A DNA stretch of 64,000 nt from JBBEBE01 sp040882505 (lineage in GTDB: Bacteria; Bacteroidota; Rhodothermia; Balneolales; Balneolaceae), in the NCBI GenBank assembly GCA_040882505.1, contig JBBEBE010000002.1:310001-374000 (forward strand), in the 5' to 3' direction. Below the pieces are notes generated by a model. The model was not told the origin of the DNA and made no database searches. It saw nothing but the letters and a program-made list of their open reading frames with translations. Below are positions 52,452-60,713 of the stretch, in pieces. The stretch's first letter is position 1. Each line of letters starts with the position of its first letter. Made by a program: the position numbers and the translations under genes.

Positions 52452-53564
52452 ATGAATTCATCCAATACTCTCTATAAAGGTCTGATGGCGCTGTCCGGGC
52501 TCATGCTGCTTGTTGTACTGGGCATGATATTGACCGGGAACGGAGCGTCTGCCGGAGTCCCATTGATTCTGTTCTTTGCGTCTGCGGCGCTTGGCGTTCG
52601 CGGATTCGAGAATGTCAGTGGTTTCGGTTTCACGATATGGGTCTTCGCAGCCGTATCCTGGGCCATGTACTTTCCCGATATGATTCGTGATGTCAACGGA
52701 TACAATACAGAGGGTCTGATTGTACCGCTCATTCAGGTCATTATGTTTGGAATGGGAACCTCGATGAGTTTGGGAGATTTTGCAGGTGTGATAAAAATGC
52801 CGAAAGGAGTGTTGGTGGGTGTGATTTGTCAATTCACCATCATGCCACTTATTGGTGTCTCCATCGCGATTGTTTTTGGGTTTCCTGCCGAAATTGCGGC
52901 TGGTGTGGTCCTCATTGGTTCCAGTCCGTCAGGAGTGGCTTCCAACGTAATGGCCTATCTGGCCAAGGGGAATCTGGCACTCTCGGTGACCCTGACAGCC
53001 GTGGCCACTCTGATGGCACCGATCATGACTCCGTTTCTGATGCAGACGTTTGCCGGTCAGTTCGTTCCCATCGAATTCGTGCCGATGATGATCAGTATTG
53101 TCAAGATGATCATCATTCCGATCGCTGCAGGACTGCTTTTCAACTATATTTTCAAAGGAAAGGCAGAATGGCTCCACAAAGCAATGCCGGCCATTTCAAT
53201 GGCAGGTATTGTGATCATCATTGCCGTGATCACAGCATCCGGCCGGGATCATCTGCTTACAATCGGACTCCTGCTTGTGATGGCCGCCATTCTTCACAAT
53301 GGATTCGGCTACATCTTCGGCTACTGGGGATGTCGACTGGTCGGTATGAATGTACGAGACAGTCGAACCATTGCGATTGAAGTCGGTCTGCAAAACGGAG
53401 GCATGGCGTCCGGAATTGCCGTGGAACTGGGTCGTACGGCTACTATGGGACTGGCACCGGCCGTATTTGGTCCATGGATGAACATTTCCGGTTCCTTCCT
53501 TGCCAATTGGTGGAGAGACAATCCACCCAAGGATGGATCGTATGTCGAGGAGGAAGAGGCCTGA
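52452..53564 (+). CDS. Bile acid:sodium symporter family (BASS) transporter
   Basis: Protein of 370 residues with nine to ten transmembrane helices. Family marks are LIQVIMFGMGTSMSLGDF, LIGSSPSGVASNVMAYLAKG (sodium/substrate crossing region) and IAIEVGLQNGGMASGIAVEL. Bacterial BASS members carry keto acids such as pyruvate or ketopantoate rather than bile acids. It lies 89 bases after the exported RraA-like gene, so it may take up the keto acids released by the periplasmic enzymes. The substrate is inferred from context only. Confidence 0.9.
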   Translation: MNSSNTLYKGLMALSGLMLLVVLGMILTGNGASAGVPLILFFASAALGVRGFENVSGFGFTIWVFAAVSWAMYFPDMIRDVNGYNTEGLIVPLIQVIMFGMGTSMSLGDFAGVIKMPKGVLVGVICQFTIMPLIGVSIAIVFGFPAEIAAGVVLIGSSPSGVASNVMAYLAKGNLALSVTLTAVATLMAPIMTPFLMQTFAGQFVPIEFVPMMISIVKMIIIPIAAGLLFNYIFKGKAEWLHKAMPAISMAGIVIIIAVITASGRDHLLTIGLLLVMAAILHNGFGYIFGYWGCRLVGMNVRDSRTIAIEVGLQNGGMASGIAVELGRTATMGLAPAVFGPWMNISGSFLANWWRDNPPKDGSYVEEEEA

Positions 53565-53648
53565 CCTCTTCGGAAGTTGTCTTGGCACTGTTGAAAGAAC
53601 GATGCAGTGATCGGTTTTTATTAAATCAAACAGTTGAATGAATAGAGA

Positions 53649-54218
53649 ATGATGATAAAAAGAATGAAAATGATGGGACTGCTTCTGATCATGACAGGTC
53701 TGACGGCAGCCTGCTCCTCCGAAACAGAACAGTCGGGTACGGATGTGTATGATCCAGAAGCCCGATTGTCGGAAATGGGCATTGAACTGGATCCACCCAC
53801 ACCCCCAACCGCCAACTATCGACGGGTTGTACGATCCGGAAATCTACTCTTCCTTGCCGGCCACGGCCCGGATATTCCGGGTGGAGACGGTGCGCAAGTT
53901 CATGGAACATTGGGCACGGACGAACTGACGATCGAAGAGGGACAGCAAGCGGCCAGATATACCGGTATTTCATTATTGAATACATTGAAAGCCGAGCTGG
54001 GAGACTTGAATCGGGTCGAGCGTGTAGTGAAAGCAAAAGGAATGGTCAAAGCCCATCCTGATTTTACTCAACATTCTCAAGTGATCAACGGATTCTCTGA
54101 CTTGATGGTCGAGGTCTTCGGCGATCGGGGGAAGCACGCAAGAGAGGCTGTTGGAATGACGTCGCTTCCGGGGAATATTCCCGTCGAGATCGAAATGGTT
54201 GTCGAGATTCGTGATTAA
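53649..54218 (+). CDS. RidA-like lipoprotein, YjgF_like_1 subgroup (RidA 4)
   Basis: Protein of 189 residues with lipobox LIMTGLTAAC, so envelope-anchored. The domain is of the longer RidA branch: SEMGIELDPPTPPTANYRR, LLFLAGHGPDIPGG, EEGQQAARYTGISLL, KAHPDFTQHSQVINGFSDLM, and the catalytic Arg in KHAREAVG with Glu in PVEIEMVVE. It is distinct from RidA 1-3 and similar to the next gene. It may act on bulkier imines. It begins 84 bases after the BASS gene. Confidence 0.85.
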   Translation: MMIKRMKMMGLLLIMTGLTAACSSETEQSGTDVYDPEARLSEMGIELDPPTPPTANYRRVVRSGNLLFLAGHGPDIPGGDGAQVHGTLGTDELTIEEGQQAARYTGISLLNTLKAELGDLNRVERVVKAKGMVKAHPDFTQHSQVINGFSDLMVEVFGDRGKHAREAVGMTSLPGNIPVEIEMVVEIRD

Positions 54219-54291
54219 GCCAACACGGCCAGTATTCAATCCCCGTGTGGGCGTTCAAGAATTCAAAATTTCATATAAACTACAAGGAACA

Positions 54292-54840
54292 ATGATGAAT
54301 CAGATGTCACGTACCCTGCAAATTTTGGCACTCCTGCTTTTAACATTCAGCGTCAACGAATTGATGGCTCAATCGCAGGATGTATACGAGAAACTGGATG
54401 AACTCGGAATTGAACTGGTTGAACCGGGAGAACCGACGGCCAACTTCGTTTATGCTGTTCAGACGGGGAATCTTGTCTTCATGTCCGGTCATGGACCGAA
54501 CAGACCGGACGGCACTCAAATTACCGGAAAACTGGGTGAAGGGGGTATTTCACTGGAAGAGGGTCAAGAGGCAGCACGACTTACGGGAATTGCACTCTTG
54601 GCTTCCCTGCAGAAGGAGATCGGAGATTTGAACCGCATCAAGCGGATTATCAAAGTCGAAGGAATGGTCAATGCACACCCGGACTTCACCCAACACTCGC
54701 AAGTCATTAACGGCTATTCCGACCTCATGGTCGAAATCTTTGGCGAGAGCGGTGCACATGCACGAGCGGCTGTAGGAATGAGTTCTCTTCCGGGAAACAT
54801 TGCGGTTGAAATTGCAATGATTGTCGAGCTGAAAGAGTAA
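54292..54840 (+). CDS. Exported RidA-like protein, YjgF_like_1 subgroup (RidA 5)
   Basis: Protein of 182 residues from ATG 54292, which has AAGGAA upstream and gives a proper signal peptide (ILALLLLTFSVNELMAQ). It is a tandem duplicate of RidA 4: ELGIELVEPGEPTANF, LVFMSGHGPNRPDG, NAHPDFTQHSQVINGYSDLMVEIFG, with Arg in AHARAAVG and Glu in AVEIAMIVE. A reading frame open further upstream (54199) lacks a signal and overlaps RidA 4. A very strong terminator follows. Confidence 0.86.
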   Translation: MMNQMSRTLQILALLLLTFSVNELMAQSQDVYEKLDELGIELVEPGEPTANFVYAVQTGNLVFMSGHGPNRPDGTQITGKLGEGGISLEEGQEAARLTGIALLASLQKEIGDLNRIKRIIKVEGMVNAHPDFTQHSQVINGYSDLMVEIFGESGAHARAAVGMSSLPGNIAVEIAMIVELKE

Positions 54841-54874
54841 CCGAAGGTTGTCAAAAGTCTGACAACGGATTGAA

Positions 54875-54922
54875 GCGCAACCGGGGATCGATTCATGATC
54901 GCTCCCCGGTTGCGCTTTTTTC
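54875..54922 (+). terminator. Very strong rho-independent terminator
   Basis: A perfect 13-bp stem (GCGCAACCGGGGA/TCCCCGGTTGCGC) with a 15-base loop is followed directly by TTTTTT. It closes the RraA-BASS-RidA4-RidA5 unit and isolates it from the sugar oxidoreductase genes. Confidence 0.95.
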
Positions 54923-55002
54923 ATTTCTGTTTACTACATTCCATTCTATTGATTGAATGACAAGCAACAAGGTGCCCCACCGGGCGGAATGAATCAACGA
55001 TT

Positions 55003-56403
55003 ATGTCAAAAAAGAACGATCTGAATCCCCACAGTAGACGAACATTTTTAAGACAACTTGGAACCGCTTCGGCAGTCGCCATGGGTGCTCCGTTTATCAT
55101 CGGTAGTGGCCGGTCACAGGTCAGAAATCTGAATGTAAAGGATACCACTCGTGAGCGATTTTCGGCCAATGATCGAGTGAACTATGCGTTGATCGGTGCA
55201 GGAGGGATGGGGCAGGGCGGAATGAATCAGGCATTGCGGTATGATGGATTCCGGTTGGTCGCGGCTTGTGATCTGTATGACAGTCGCCTTCGAAGATGCA
55301 AAGAGCGTTTCGGAGAGCATGTGGATACAACCAAGGATTACAGGGAAATTCTGGACCGGGAAGATGTAGATGCCGTTCTGATCGCAACACCGGATCATTG
55401 GCACGATACCATTGCCATCGATGCCCTTCGAAGCGGGAAGGCCGTCTATTGTGAAAAACCGGTTACCCAACGAGTAGAAGAGGCGCATCCCGTCATTGAA
55501 GCGGCCAGACAGAGTTCCATGCCGATGCAGGTGGGCTCCCAGAGAACCAGTAGTATTCTCTATGCCAAAGCCCGCGAACTCTACCTGAACGGAGCGATCG
55601 GGGAGTTGAACTTTGTGGAAGCCTATTGGGATCGATTTTCTGCAACAGGTGCCTGGCAATACTCCATTCCTCCAAGCGCTTCGCCCGAAAATGTGGATTG
55701 GAAGACGTTCCGGAAGGATCTGCCGGATATTCCATTCAATGCCACTCATTTTTTCCGATGGCGAAACTACGATGATTACGGAACCGGTGTGTCGGGTGAT
55801 CTCTTCGTCCACCTTTTCTCCGGTCTCCATTTGATATTGGGAACAACCGGACCCAATCGTATTTATGCGACCGGCGGCTTGCGATACTGGCATGATGGAC
55901 GGGATGCAGCCGATATGATGTTGGGACTCTTTGACTATCCGGAGTCTGGTGATCATCCGGCATTCAATCTGGCACTTCGGGTAAACTTTGTTGACGGATC
56001 GGGGGGTGGATCACAAATCCGTTTGGTTGGCTCGGAAGGGGAGATGATCATTGGCGGTAGCAGTGTGAAGGTAAGATCGTCCAAACTGACACCTCCGGGT
56101 ATGACAATCGGAGATTTCAGTGAAGATATCCGGGAGGAGTATGAGGAGTATCATGCTGCCAAATACCCACCGAAGCCACCTGAAGTCATTGAACCGGATG
56201 AATTGGAGTATCGGGCTCCATCCGGTTACAGTGATCTGTATGACCACCATGTCAATTTCCACAATGCCATTCGTAACGGGGCCCCCGTCGTTCAGGATCC
56301 GACGTTTGCTTTGCGTGCAGCCGGACCTGCAATACTGGCCGGTGAAAGCCAGAAGTCCGGACGCATTATTGAGTGGAATCCGGAGTTGATGAGAACTGTC
56401 TAA
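55003..56403 (+). CDS. Tat-exported Gfo/Idh/MocA-family oxidoreductase
   Basis: Protein of 466 residues: twin-arginine signal SRRTFLRQLGTASAVAMGAP, Rossmann domain (YALIGAGGMGQGGMNQAL, ATPDHWHDTIAIDALRSGK, VYCEKPV) and a C-terminal Gfo/Idh domain (QVGSQRTSS, TGGLRYWHDGRDAADMM, WKTFRKDL). Exported members keep a tightly bound NAD(H) and take part in 3-keto-sugar chemistry, for example redox-assisted glycoside cleavage. The following genes (DUF1080 and a gluconate-2-dehydrogenase-like small subunit) fit that. EKP holds the catalytic Lys. It is ended by its own terminator. Confidence 0.88.
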   Translation: MSKKNDLNPHSRRTFLRQLGTASAVAMGAPFIIGSGRSQVRNLNVKDTTRERFSANDRVNYALIGAGGMGQGGMNQALRYDGFRLVAACDLYDSRLRRCKERFGEHVDTTKDYREILDREDVDAVLIATPDHWHDTIAIDALRSGKAVYCEKPVTQRVEEAHPVIEAARQSSMPMQVGSQRTSSILYAKARELYLNGAIGELNFVEAYWDRFSATGAWQYSIPPSASPENVDWKTFRKDLPDIPFNATHFFRWRNYDDYGTGVSGDLFVHLFSGLHLILGTTGPNRIYATGGLRYWHDGRDAADMMLGLFDYPESGDHPAFNLALRVNFVDGSGGGSQIRLVGSEGEMIIGGSSVKVRSSKLTPPGMTIGDFSEDIREEYEEYHAAKYPPKPPEVIEPDELEYRAPSGYSDLYDHHVNFHNAIRNGAPVVQDPTFALRAAGPAILAGESQKSGRIIEWNPELMRTV

Positions 56404-56414
56404 TTCACGGAACA

Positions 56415-56447
56415 AGGCGGTTTCTAAGAAGAAACCGCCTGATTTTT
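56415..56447 (+). terminator. Rho-independent terminator after the Gfo/Idh/MocA gene
   Basis: AGGCGGTTTCT and AGAAACCGCCT pair perfectly (11 bp) with an AAGA loop, then GATTTTT. Confidence 0.9.
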
Positions 56448-56483
56448 AAAATTGAATCATTGAACCATTGAATGGAGATCTCG

Positions 56484-57221
56484 ATGAGAAAAAATAGAAT
56501 CAACCAAGGATGGACCGTATCCCTTCTGTTTCTGACAATGATGAGTATGGTTTCTTGTCGTTCCAGTGCGGACTCACCCACGGAAACTACAGATGTCAAT
56601 CAGACAACCGAATGGGTGGATCTGCTCGCAGGTGATGGACTCGAGGAGAATTGGCGGGGATACAACATGGATCAGGTACCGAGTGGTTGGTCGCTTGAAG
56701 AGGGTATCTTGTCGTTTGAACCATCGGAAGAGGGAAGAAGTGGAGACCTCATGACCCGGGATACCTACTCTGATTTTGAACTCGAACTGGAGTACAAGAT
56801 CAGTGAAGGAGGAAACAGCGGAATCCTGCACCACGGTATTGAGCAGGAGGATGTGGCGTTTCACTATTCGTCTCCCGAGTTTCAACTTCTGGATAATCCA
56901 GCCTATCCCGACAGTGGACCGGACGGCTTGTCAGCGTCTCTCTATGCGCTGATTCCTGCCGAACCCCAGAATGCCCGACCTGCCGGTGAGTGGAACAGCG
57001 TGACCATTCGATCCGATGGACCGTGGGTTGAATATTGGCAGAACGGAGAAAAAGTTGTCGAGTATGAGCGTTGGTCAGCAGAATGGTTTGAGCGGATTCG
57101 TGGTACGAAATTTGAAGAATATCCATCGTTCGGTACCATTCCCGAGGGACACATTGGATTCCAGGATCACAGTGATGCCGTCTGGTTTCGGAATGTTCGT
57201 ATTCGGCACCTGGATTCCTGA
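56484..57221 (+). CDS. DUF1080 lipoprotein (3-keto-disaccharide hydrolase-like)
   Basis: Protein of 245 residues with lipobox SMMSMVSC-type (TMMSMVSC). The concanavalin-like DUF1080 fold shows WVDLLAGDGLEENWRGY, GILSFEPSEEGRSGDLMT, YSDFELELEYKISEGGNSGI, SPEFQLLDN and GEWNSVTIR. Related proteins cleave 3-keto-glycosides. GGAGAT six bases before ATG 56484 favours that start over ATG 56472. It is 34 bases upstream of the dehydrogenase subunit gene. Confidence 0.9.
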   Translation: MRKNRINQGWTVSLLFLTMMSMVSCRSSADSPTETTDVNQTTEWVDLLAGDGLEENWRGYNMDQVPSGWSLEEGILSFEPSEEGRSGDLMTRDTYSDFELELEYKISEGGNSGILHHGIEQEDVAFHYSSPEFQLLDNPAYPDSGPDGLSASLYALIPAEPQNARPAGEWNSVTIRSDGPWVEYWQNGEKVVEYERWSAEWFERIRGTKFEEYPSFGTIPEGHIGFQDHSDAVWFRNVRIRHLDS

Positions 57222-57255
57222 TTGAGTCGAACGAATAAAAACGCCAAAATCATCC

Positions 57256-57825
57256 ATGAAACGAAGAGAAGCGATCAAGCGGACAGCGGCTGTCATGGGA
57301 GGAGCCATCTTTGCTCCAACCCTTGCAGGACTGCTTCAGGGCTGTACACCAAGTGGAGAAGAAGACTGGAGCCCGGTTAACTTCAGGGCCGATCAAGCTT
57401 CCTGGATTCGAGTGCTCGTGGACACGATTCTTCCGGAAACAGATACACCGGGTGCGCTTGCAGTCGGTGTGCCCGAGTGGATGGAACGCATGGTGTTCGA
57501 CGTCTACAATCCGGAAAATCGCGACCGATTTCTTCATGGATTGGATGATTTGGACAGATGGGTTCAGGAGTGGTATGCACAGTCGCTGGATCAGTTGGAA
57601 TCAGGGGACACTCTCGAAGCCATAAAAAAATTGAACGCAGAGATGGTAAGTGGACAGAACAGTTGCCCCTCAATCGGGACCTATCGTTTGATCAAAGAGT
57701 TGACACTTCTTGGATACTATTCAAGTGAGCCGGGTGCAACCGAAGAGTTGATATACGAGCCTGTTCCCGGTAGATACGAGGGGTGTATTCCCTATGAAGA
57801 GATCGGAGCCACATGGGCAACCTGA
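57256..57825 (+). CDS. Gluconate 2-dehydrogenase subunit 3-like protein (LacC-like)
   Basis: Protein of 189 residues: exported through KRREAIKRTAAVMGGAIF with a Cys at the end of the signal (LLQGC). The body has the family signature VLVDTILPETDTPGALAVGV and TYRLIKELTLLGYYSSEPG. It normally forms a complex with a flavin GMC dehydrogenase that oxidises sugars at C3 or C2. No GMC gene is adjacent here, so the partner must be elsewhere. It is convergent with eboC, separated by 17 bases. Confidence 0.88.
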   Translation: MKRREAIKRTAAVMGGAIFAPTLAGLLQGCTPSGEEDWSPVNFRADQASWIRVLVDTILPETDTPGALAVGVPEWMERMVFDVYNPENRDRFLHGLDDLDRWVQEWYAQSLDQLESGDTLEAIKKLNAEMVSGQNSCPSIGTYRLIKELTLLGYYSSEPGATEELIYEPVPGRYEGCIPYEEIGATWAT

Positions 57826-57842
57826 CCTTCAGAGTCTCTGAA

Positions 57843-58790
57843 TCACGTTACGCGGAACATCCTGGCAACCCATATTGATAGGGGAAGCAGAGAAAGGATG
57901 ATCAACGCCATTGAAACTGCTCCAACACTGGCCGCAATGGCACTATTGAGGATGGTCAATGAGAGGACTCCTCGCTTCACGGCGAATTGAACAGTGCCGG
58001 GTTTTCCAGAAGACAAGACCCGCAGGAAAGAGGGAAGGGTCGCTCCTGCAAACAGGAGCAAGAGAGAGAGAAGAACGATGATTCCCCATGTCGAGGAGAG
58101 GTGTTGGAGGCCGTATATCAACAGACCTGCCATGATCAGCACAACTGCGCCAATCGCCAATGGTCCGGTTTGATTCCCGTTGCCATGGACCTCAAACCTG
58201 GATATCCAGGTTATGGACGCGATATAAAGGAGGGGAACAAGAAGAAACGGCCAGTAGGATGGGAATGCAGTCAGGTAGAGCGAGCTGCCAAGAAGCAGAT
58301 TTCCGCTTCTGCAACATCCCATAGTCAGAGGCCCCCATACCGAGTGGTTTTTGGCAATCAGGTCATAGCAAAGAATACAAACGAGGGTGCCCACAGCCAC
58401 AACAAACGATGGCAGACCGGCAAGCAGGGATGCTCCGAGGGCAATACCAAATAGTATGGACACAAACCACGATGCCATTCGCTTGGAGACGATACCTGAG
58501 GGAATGGGTCTCTCCGGGCGTTCAATCGCATCGATCCCGGCATCTGCCCGATCATTGAGAACGACCCCGCCTGCGTAGAGAGCAACACTGGCAAGTAGTA
58601 ACCAGGCGATGTCTGATTGCAACAGAAGGTGAAAATCCTTCGCTACAGCCCCTGATATCATTCCGCCAATTGCGAGGCCGGCCAGAGTGTCTCCCATGGC
58701 TGTTACCAGATTGGCCGGACGCATCAGAGTGAGGAGTCCGAACGCTGTTTGAGTGAGCTTCATTGGATGCTTCTCTTTGAATGAACTCAT
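57843..58790 (-). CDS. eboC: EboC-like UbiA-family prenyltransferase
   Basis: Protein of 315 residues with about nine transmembrane helices. The aspartate motif VVLNDRADAGIDAIERPERP is the prenyl-diphosphate/Mg site of UbiA enzymes, and the CRSGNLLLGSS segment replaces the usual second Asp box, as in EboC. The ATG at 58790 overlaps the eboB stop (ATGA), though an internal MKLTQTAFGLL start is possible. In cyanobacteria and other bacteria the ebo genes are needed for getting a secondary-metabolite precursor to the periplasm; the chemistry is unknown. Confidence 0.85.
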   Translation of the reverse strand: MSSFKEKHPMKLTQTAFGLLTLMRPANLVTAMGDTLAGLAIGGMISGAVAKDFHLLLQSDIAWLLLASVALYAGGVVLNDRADAGIDAIERPERPIPSGIVSKRMASWFVSILFGIALGASLLAGLPSFVVAVGTLVCILCYDLIAKNHSVWGPLTMGCCRSGNLLLGSSLYLTAFPSYWPFLLVPLLYIASITWISRFEVHGNGNQTGPLAIGAVVLIMAGLLIYGLQHLSSTWGIIVLLSLLLLFAGATLPSFLRVLSSGKPGTVQFAVKRGVLSLTILNSAIAASVGAVSMALIILSLLPLSIWVARMFRVT

Positions 58791-59752
58791 CGAATAATCA
58801 GGTCGTCGTCCATATTCCGTTCAGACTCGATGTACGGTTCATGGCCACCTCTCAAGACACTGTTGCCATTGTAGGTCTCCCGTTGGTCGACGAGTGGGCG
58901 TTCCAGCCAATCACGTTCATTCATCTCCCCGCTTTGACTGTATGCGGAAAGTGCGTTTGCATAACAGACATTGTGTACATCTTCCGGCGGAATCCCTCGT
59001 TGAAGCATCAATTTGGCTGTTTTCGGAACACCGAGAGGGTCACTGTGTCCCCAATCAGCTGCACTGTCTACGATGATCCTGTCGCTTCCGATTCGCTTCA
59101 CGATCTCGGTCATACGTTCGTTCCCCATCTTGGTGCCCGGATAGATCGTGAACGCTGTCCAGTACCCTCGATCAAGTACTTCGGTCATGGTCTCTTCATT
59201 GTTGTGGTCAATGATGACCTTAGAAGGATCCAGTTCGTGTTCCTCACAGATGTCCATGCTTCGGAAGGTGCCCTCTTTCTTGTTCCGGTGAGGGGTATGA
59301 ACCAGAACAAGCATATCCATTTTCTTTGCAATCTCGAGTTGACGACGAAAGTAGGTCTCTTCCATGGCCGTCATATCATCAAATCCGATCTCACCGATGG
59401 CAACGACCCCTTCTTTGCCGGCATAACGTGGAATCAAGTCCATGACTTCTTCGGCAAGTGCTTCATTGTTCGCCTCTTTCGAGTTCAACCCGATGGTACA
59501 GTAGTGGGAAATACCAAATTGACTGGCGCGAAACCGCTCCCACCCGACAATCCAGCTAAAGTAGTCAAGCATCGTCCCCGCATTTGTTCGTGGCTGGCCG
59601 ATCCAGAAGGCCGGTTCGATCACGGCAACCACACCTGCTTTTTTCATGGCACGGTAGTCATCCGTCGTACGTGAAATCATGTGTACATGCGGGTCGATGA
59701 ACCTCATACTGTTTGTTGTATTCTCGTTGGTTTCCATCATGGGTCGGTACAA
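58787..59752 (-). CDS. eboB: EboB-like TatD-family metal-dependent hydrolase
   Basis: Up to 321 residues (start uncertain among Met1, Met5, Met6 and Met16). The barrel metal site is HVH in MRFIDPHVHMISR, Glu in VAIGEIGFDD, His in VLVHTPHRNK, His in VIIDHNNEE and Asp in IIVDSAADWG. EPAFWIGQPRT is an EboB signature. The substrate is unknown. It is the middle gene of the eboA-eboB-eboC minus-strand cluster, 46 bases after eboA and overlapping eboC. Confidence 0.85.
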   Translation of the reverse strand: MYRPMMETNENTTNSMRFIDPHVHMISRTTDDYRAMKKAGVVAVIEPAFWIGQPRTNAGTMLDYFSWIVGWERFRASQFGISHYCTIGLNSKEANNEALAEEVMDLIPRYAGKEGVVAIGEIGFDDMTAMEETYFRRQLEIAKKMDMLVLVHTPHRNKKEGTFRSMDICEEHELDPSKVIIDHNNEETMTEVLDRGYWTAFTIYPGTKMGNERMTEIVKRIGSDRIIVDSAADWGHSDPLGVPKTAKLMLQRGIPPEDVHNVCYANALSAYSQSGEMNERDWLERPLVDQRETYNGNSVLRGGHEPYIESERNMDDDLIIR

Positions 59753-59798
59753 TTTCGATTGATTTCACTCTGTTGTCCGATGAAACGACATCCGAAGA

Positions 59799-60713
59799 TC
59801 ACGATTCATCGGTGCTGTATGCGCTGGTTTTCCGTGCTTCTACTTTTTTCCCAATCTCTTCCCATGAAACAGGATCTCCAAGAGAATCAAAATATTGTGG
59901 GTGTTCGTTCAGAAGATTTTTAACCTCTTTGTCCGAAGATTCCATACAGATGTTTCGCAACGCTTCACGATCCAGTTTGTCGTCACTCTCCAAAAGACGG
60001 GTCCACTCTTGCTCATGATCTTCGTGAATCCACGGAGATGCGAGACACCACATTTCCGGAGAAACGGTTCGACCGGCCGCCCATCGTTCGTGTGCCAGGT
60101 CGATGACCATACGAAACAGCTTTTCGTTTCGACGATTTTCCAATCCCTGGATTCGATAGAGAGGCACCTCGATGAAGAGTGCTTTCAATACCAAATGATT
60201 CCACGCATTCTCGTCCAGCCACGCTGCCGGGTAGGGATTGTGATGAGCGATCGCTTGATAGACGGTTGTAATATTGCTACGAACGCCTTCCGAAGCCCTT
60301 GATGTTAGTTTATCGGGCCAGGGTAAAATCGGCAGACACCGATAGAGGGTTTCTGCCTCCCTCATGTCACTGGACTCAAAGAGTTTGTCCAAAATTTCAA
60401 AGAAAAACGATTCTCCCCGTTTCGAAAGTGAAATAAGCAATCGAGACCGTGCCACTTCGTCCAAACCCCACCGGTCGGGTTGCCACCCTTCAATGAGCAC
60501 ATTGGCCTCCCGGAGCGCTGTTTCGTTGAGCGAAAGGCTTTTTCTGGGTGCTTCCCGATGGATGGAGCTGAAGTGAAGGAAAATTTCCCACTCTTCGGCA
60601 TCTGTCTCAACGGATTGAAATTTCCTGGTCAGAGATGAAAAAGCGTTTGCATTCAGTGACGTTTCAAGCCACGAATCGAGTAGCCTTTCCAACGCTTTTT
60701 GTCGCTCGTGCAT
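59799..60713 (-). CDS. eboA: EboA-domain protein
   Basis: Protein of 304 residues, helical with no signal peptide. The diagnostic stretch AIAHHNPYPAAWLDENAWN, then VLKALFIEVPLYRIQGLENR and IDLAHERWAAGRTVSPEMW, is the EboA core. The molecular role is unknown. It is the first gene of the small ebo cluster and is divergent from the Nramp-like gene. EboD, EboE and EboF genes are absent next to it. Confidence 0.85.
   Translation of the reverse strand: MHERQKALERLLDSWLETSLNANAFSSLTRKFQSVETDAEEWEIFLHFSSIHREAPRKSLSLNETALREANVLIEGWQPDRWGLDEVARSRLLISLSKRGESFFFEILDKLFESSDMREAETLYRCLPILPWPDKLTSRASEGVRSNITTVYQAIAHHNPYPAAWLDENAWNHLVLKALFIEVPLYRIQGLENRRNEKLFRMVIDLAHERWAAGRTVSPEMWCLASPWIHEDHEQEWTRLLESDDKLDREALRNICMESSDKEVKNLLNEHPQYFDSLGDPVSWEEIGKKVEARKTSAYSTDES

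Noticed and set aside
53565..53648. Possible terminator after the BASS gene (CACTG ... CAGTG then TTTTT)
   Set aside because: The stem is only 5 bp with a long loop, too weak to report as a feature.
48351..54840. Endoribonuclease or translation-inhibitor role for the RidA proteins
   Set aside because: This old annotation is not supported by the conserved Arg/Glu deaminase residues and makes no sense for exported proteins beside PLP lyases.
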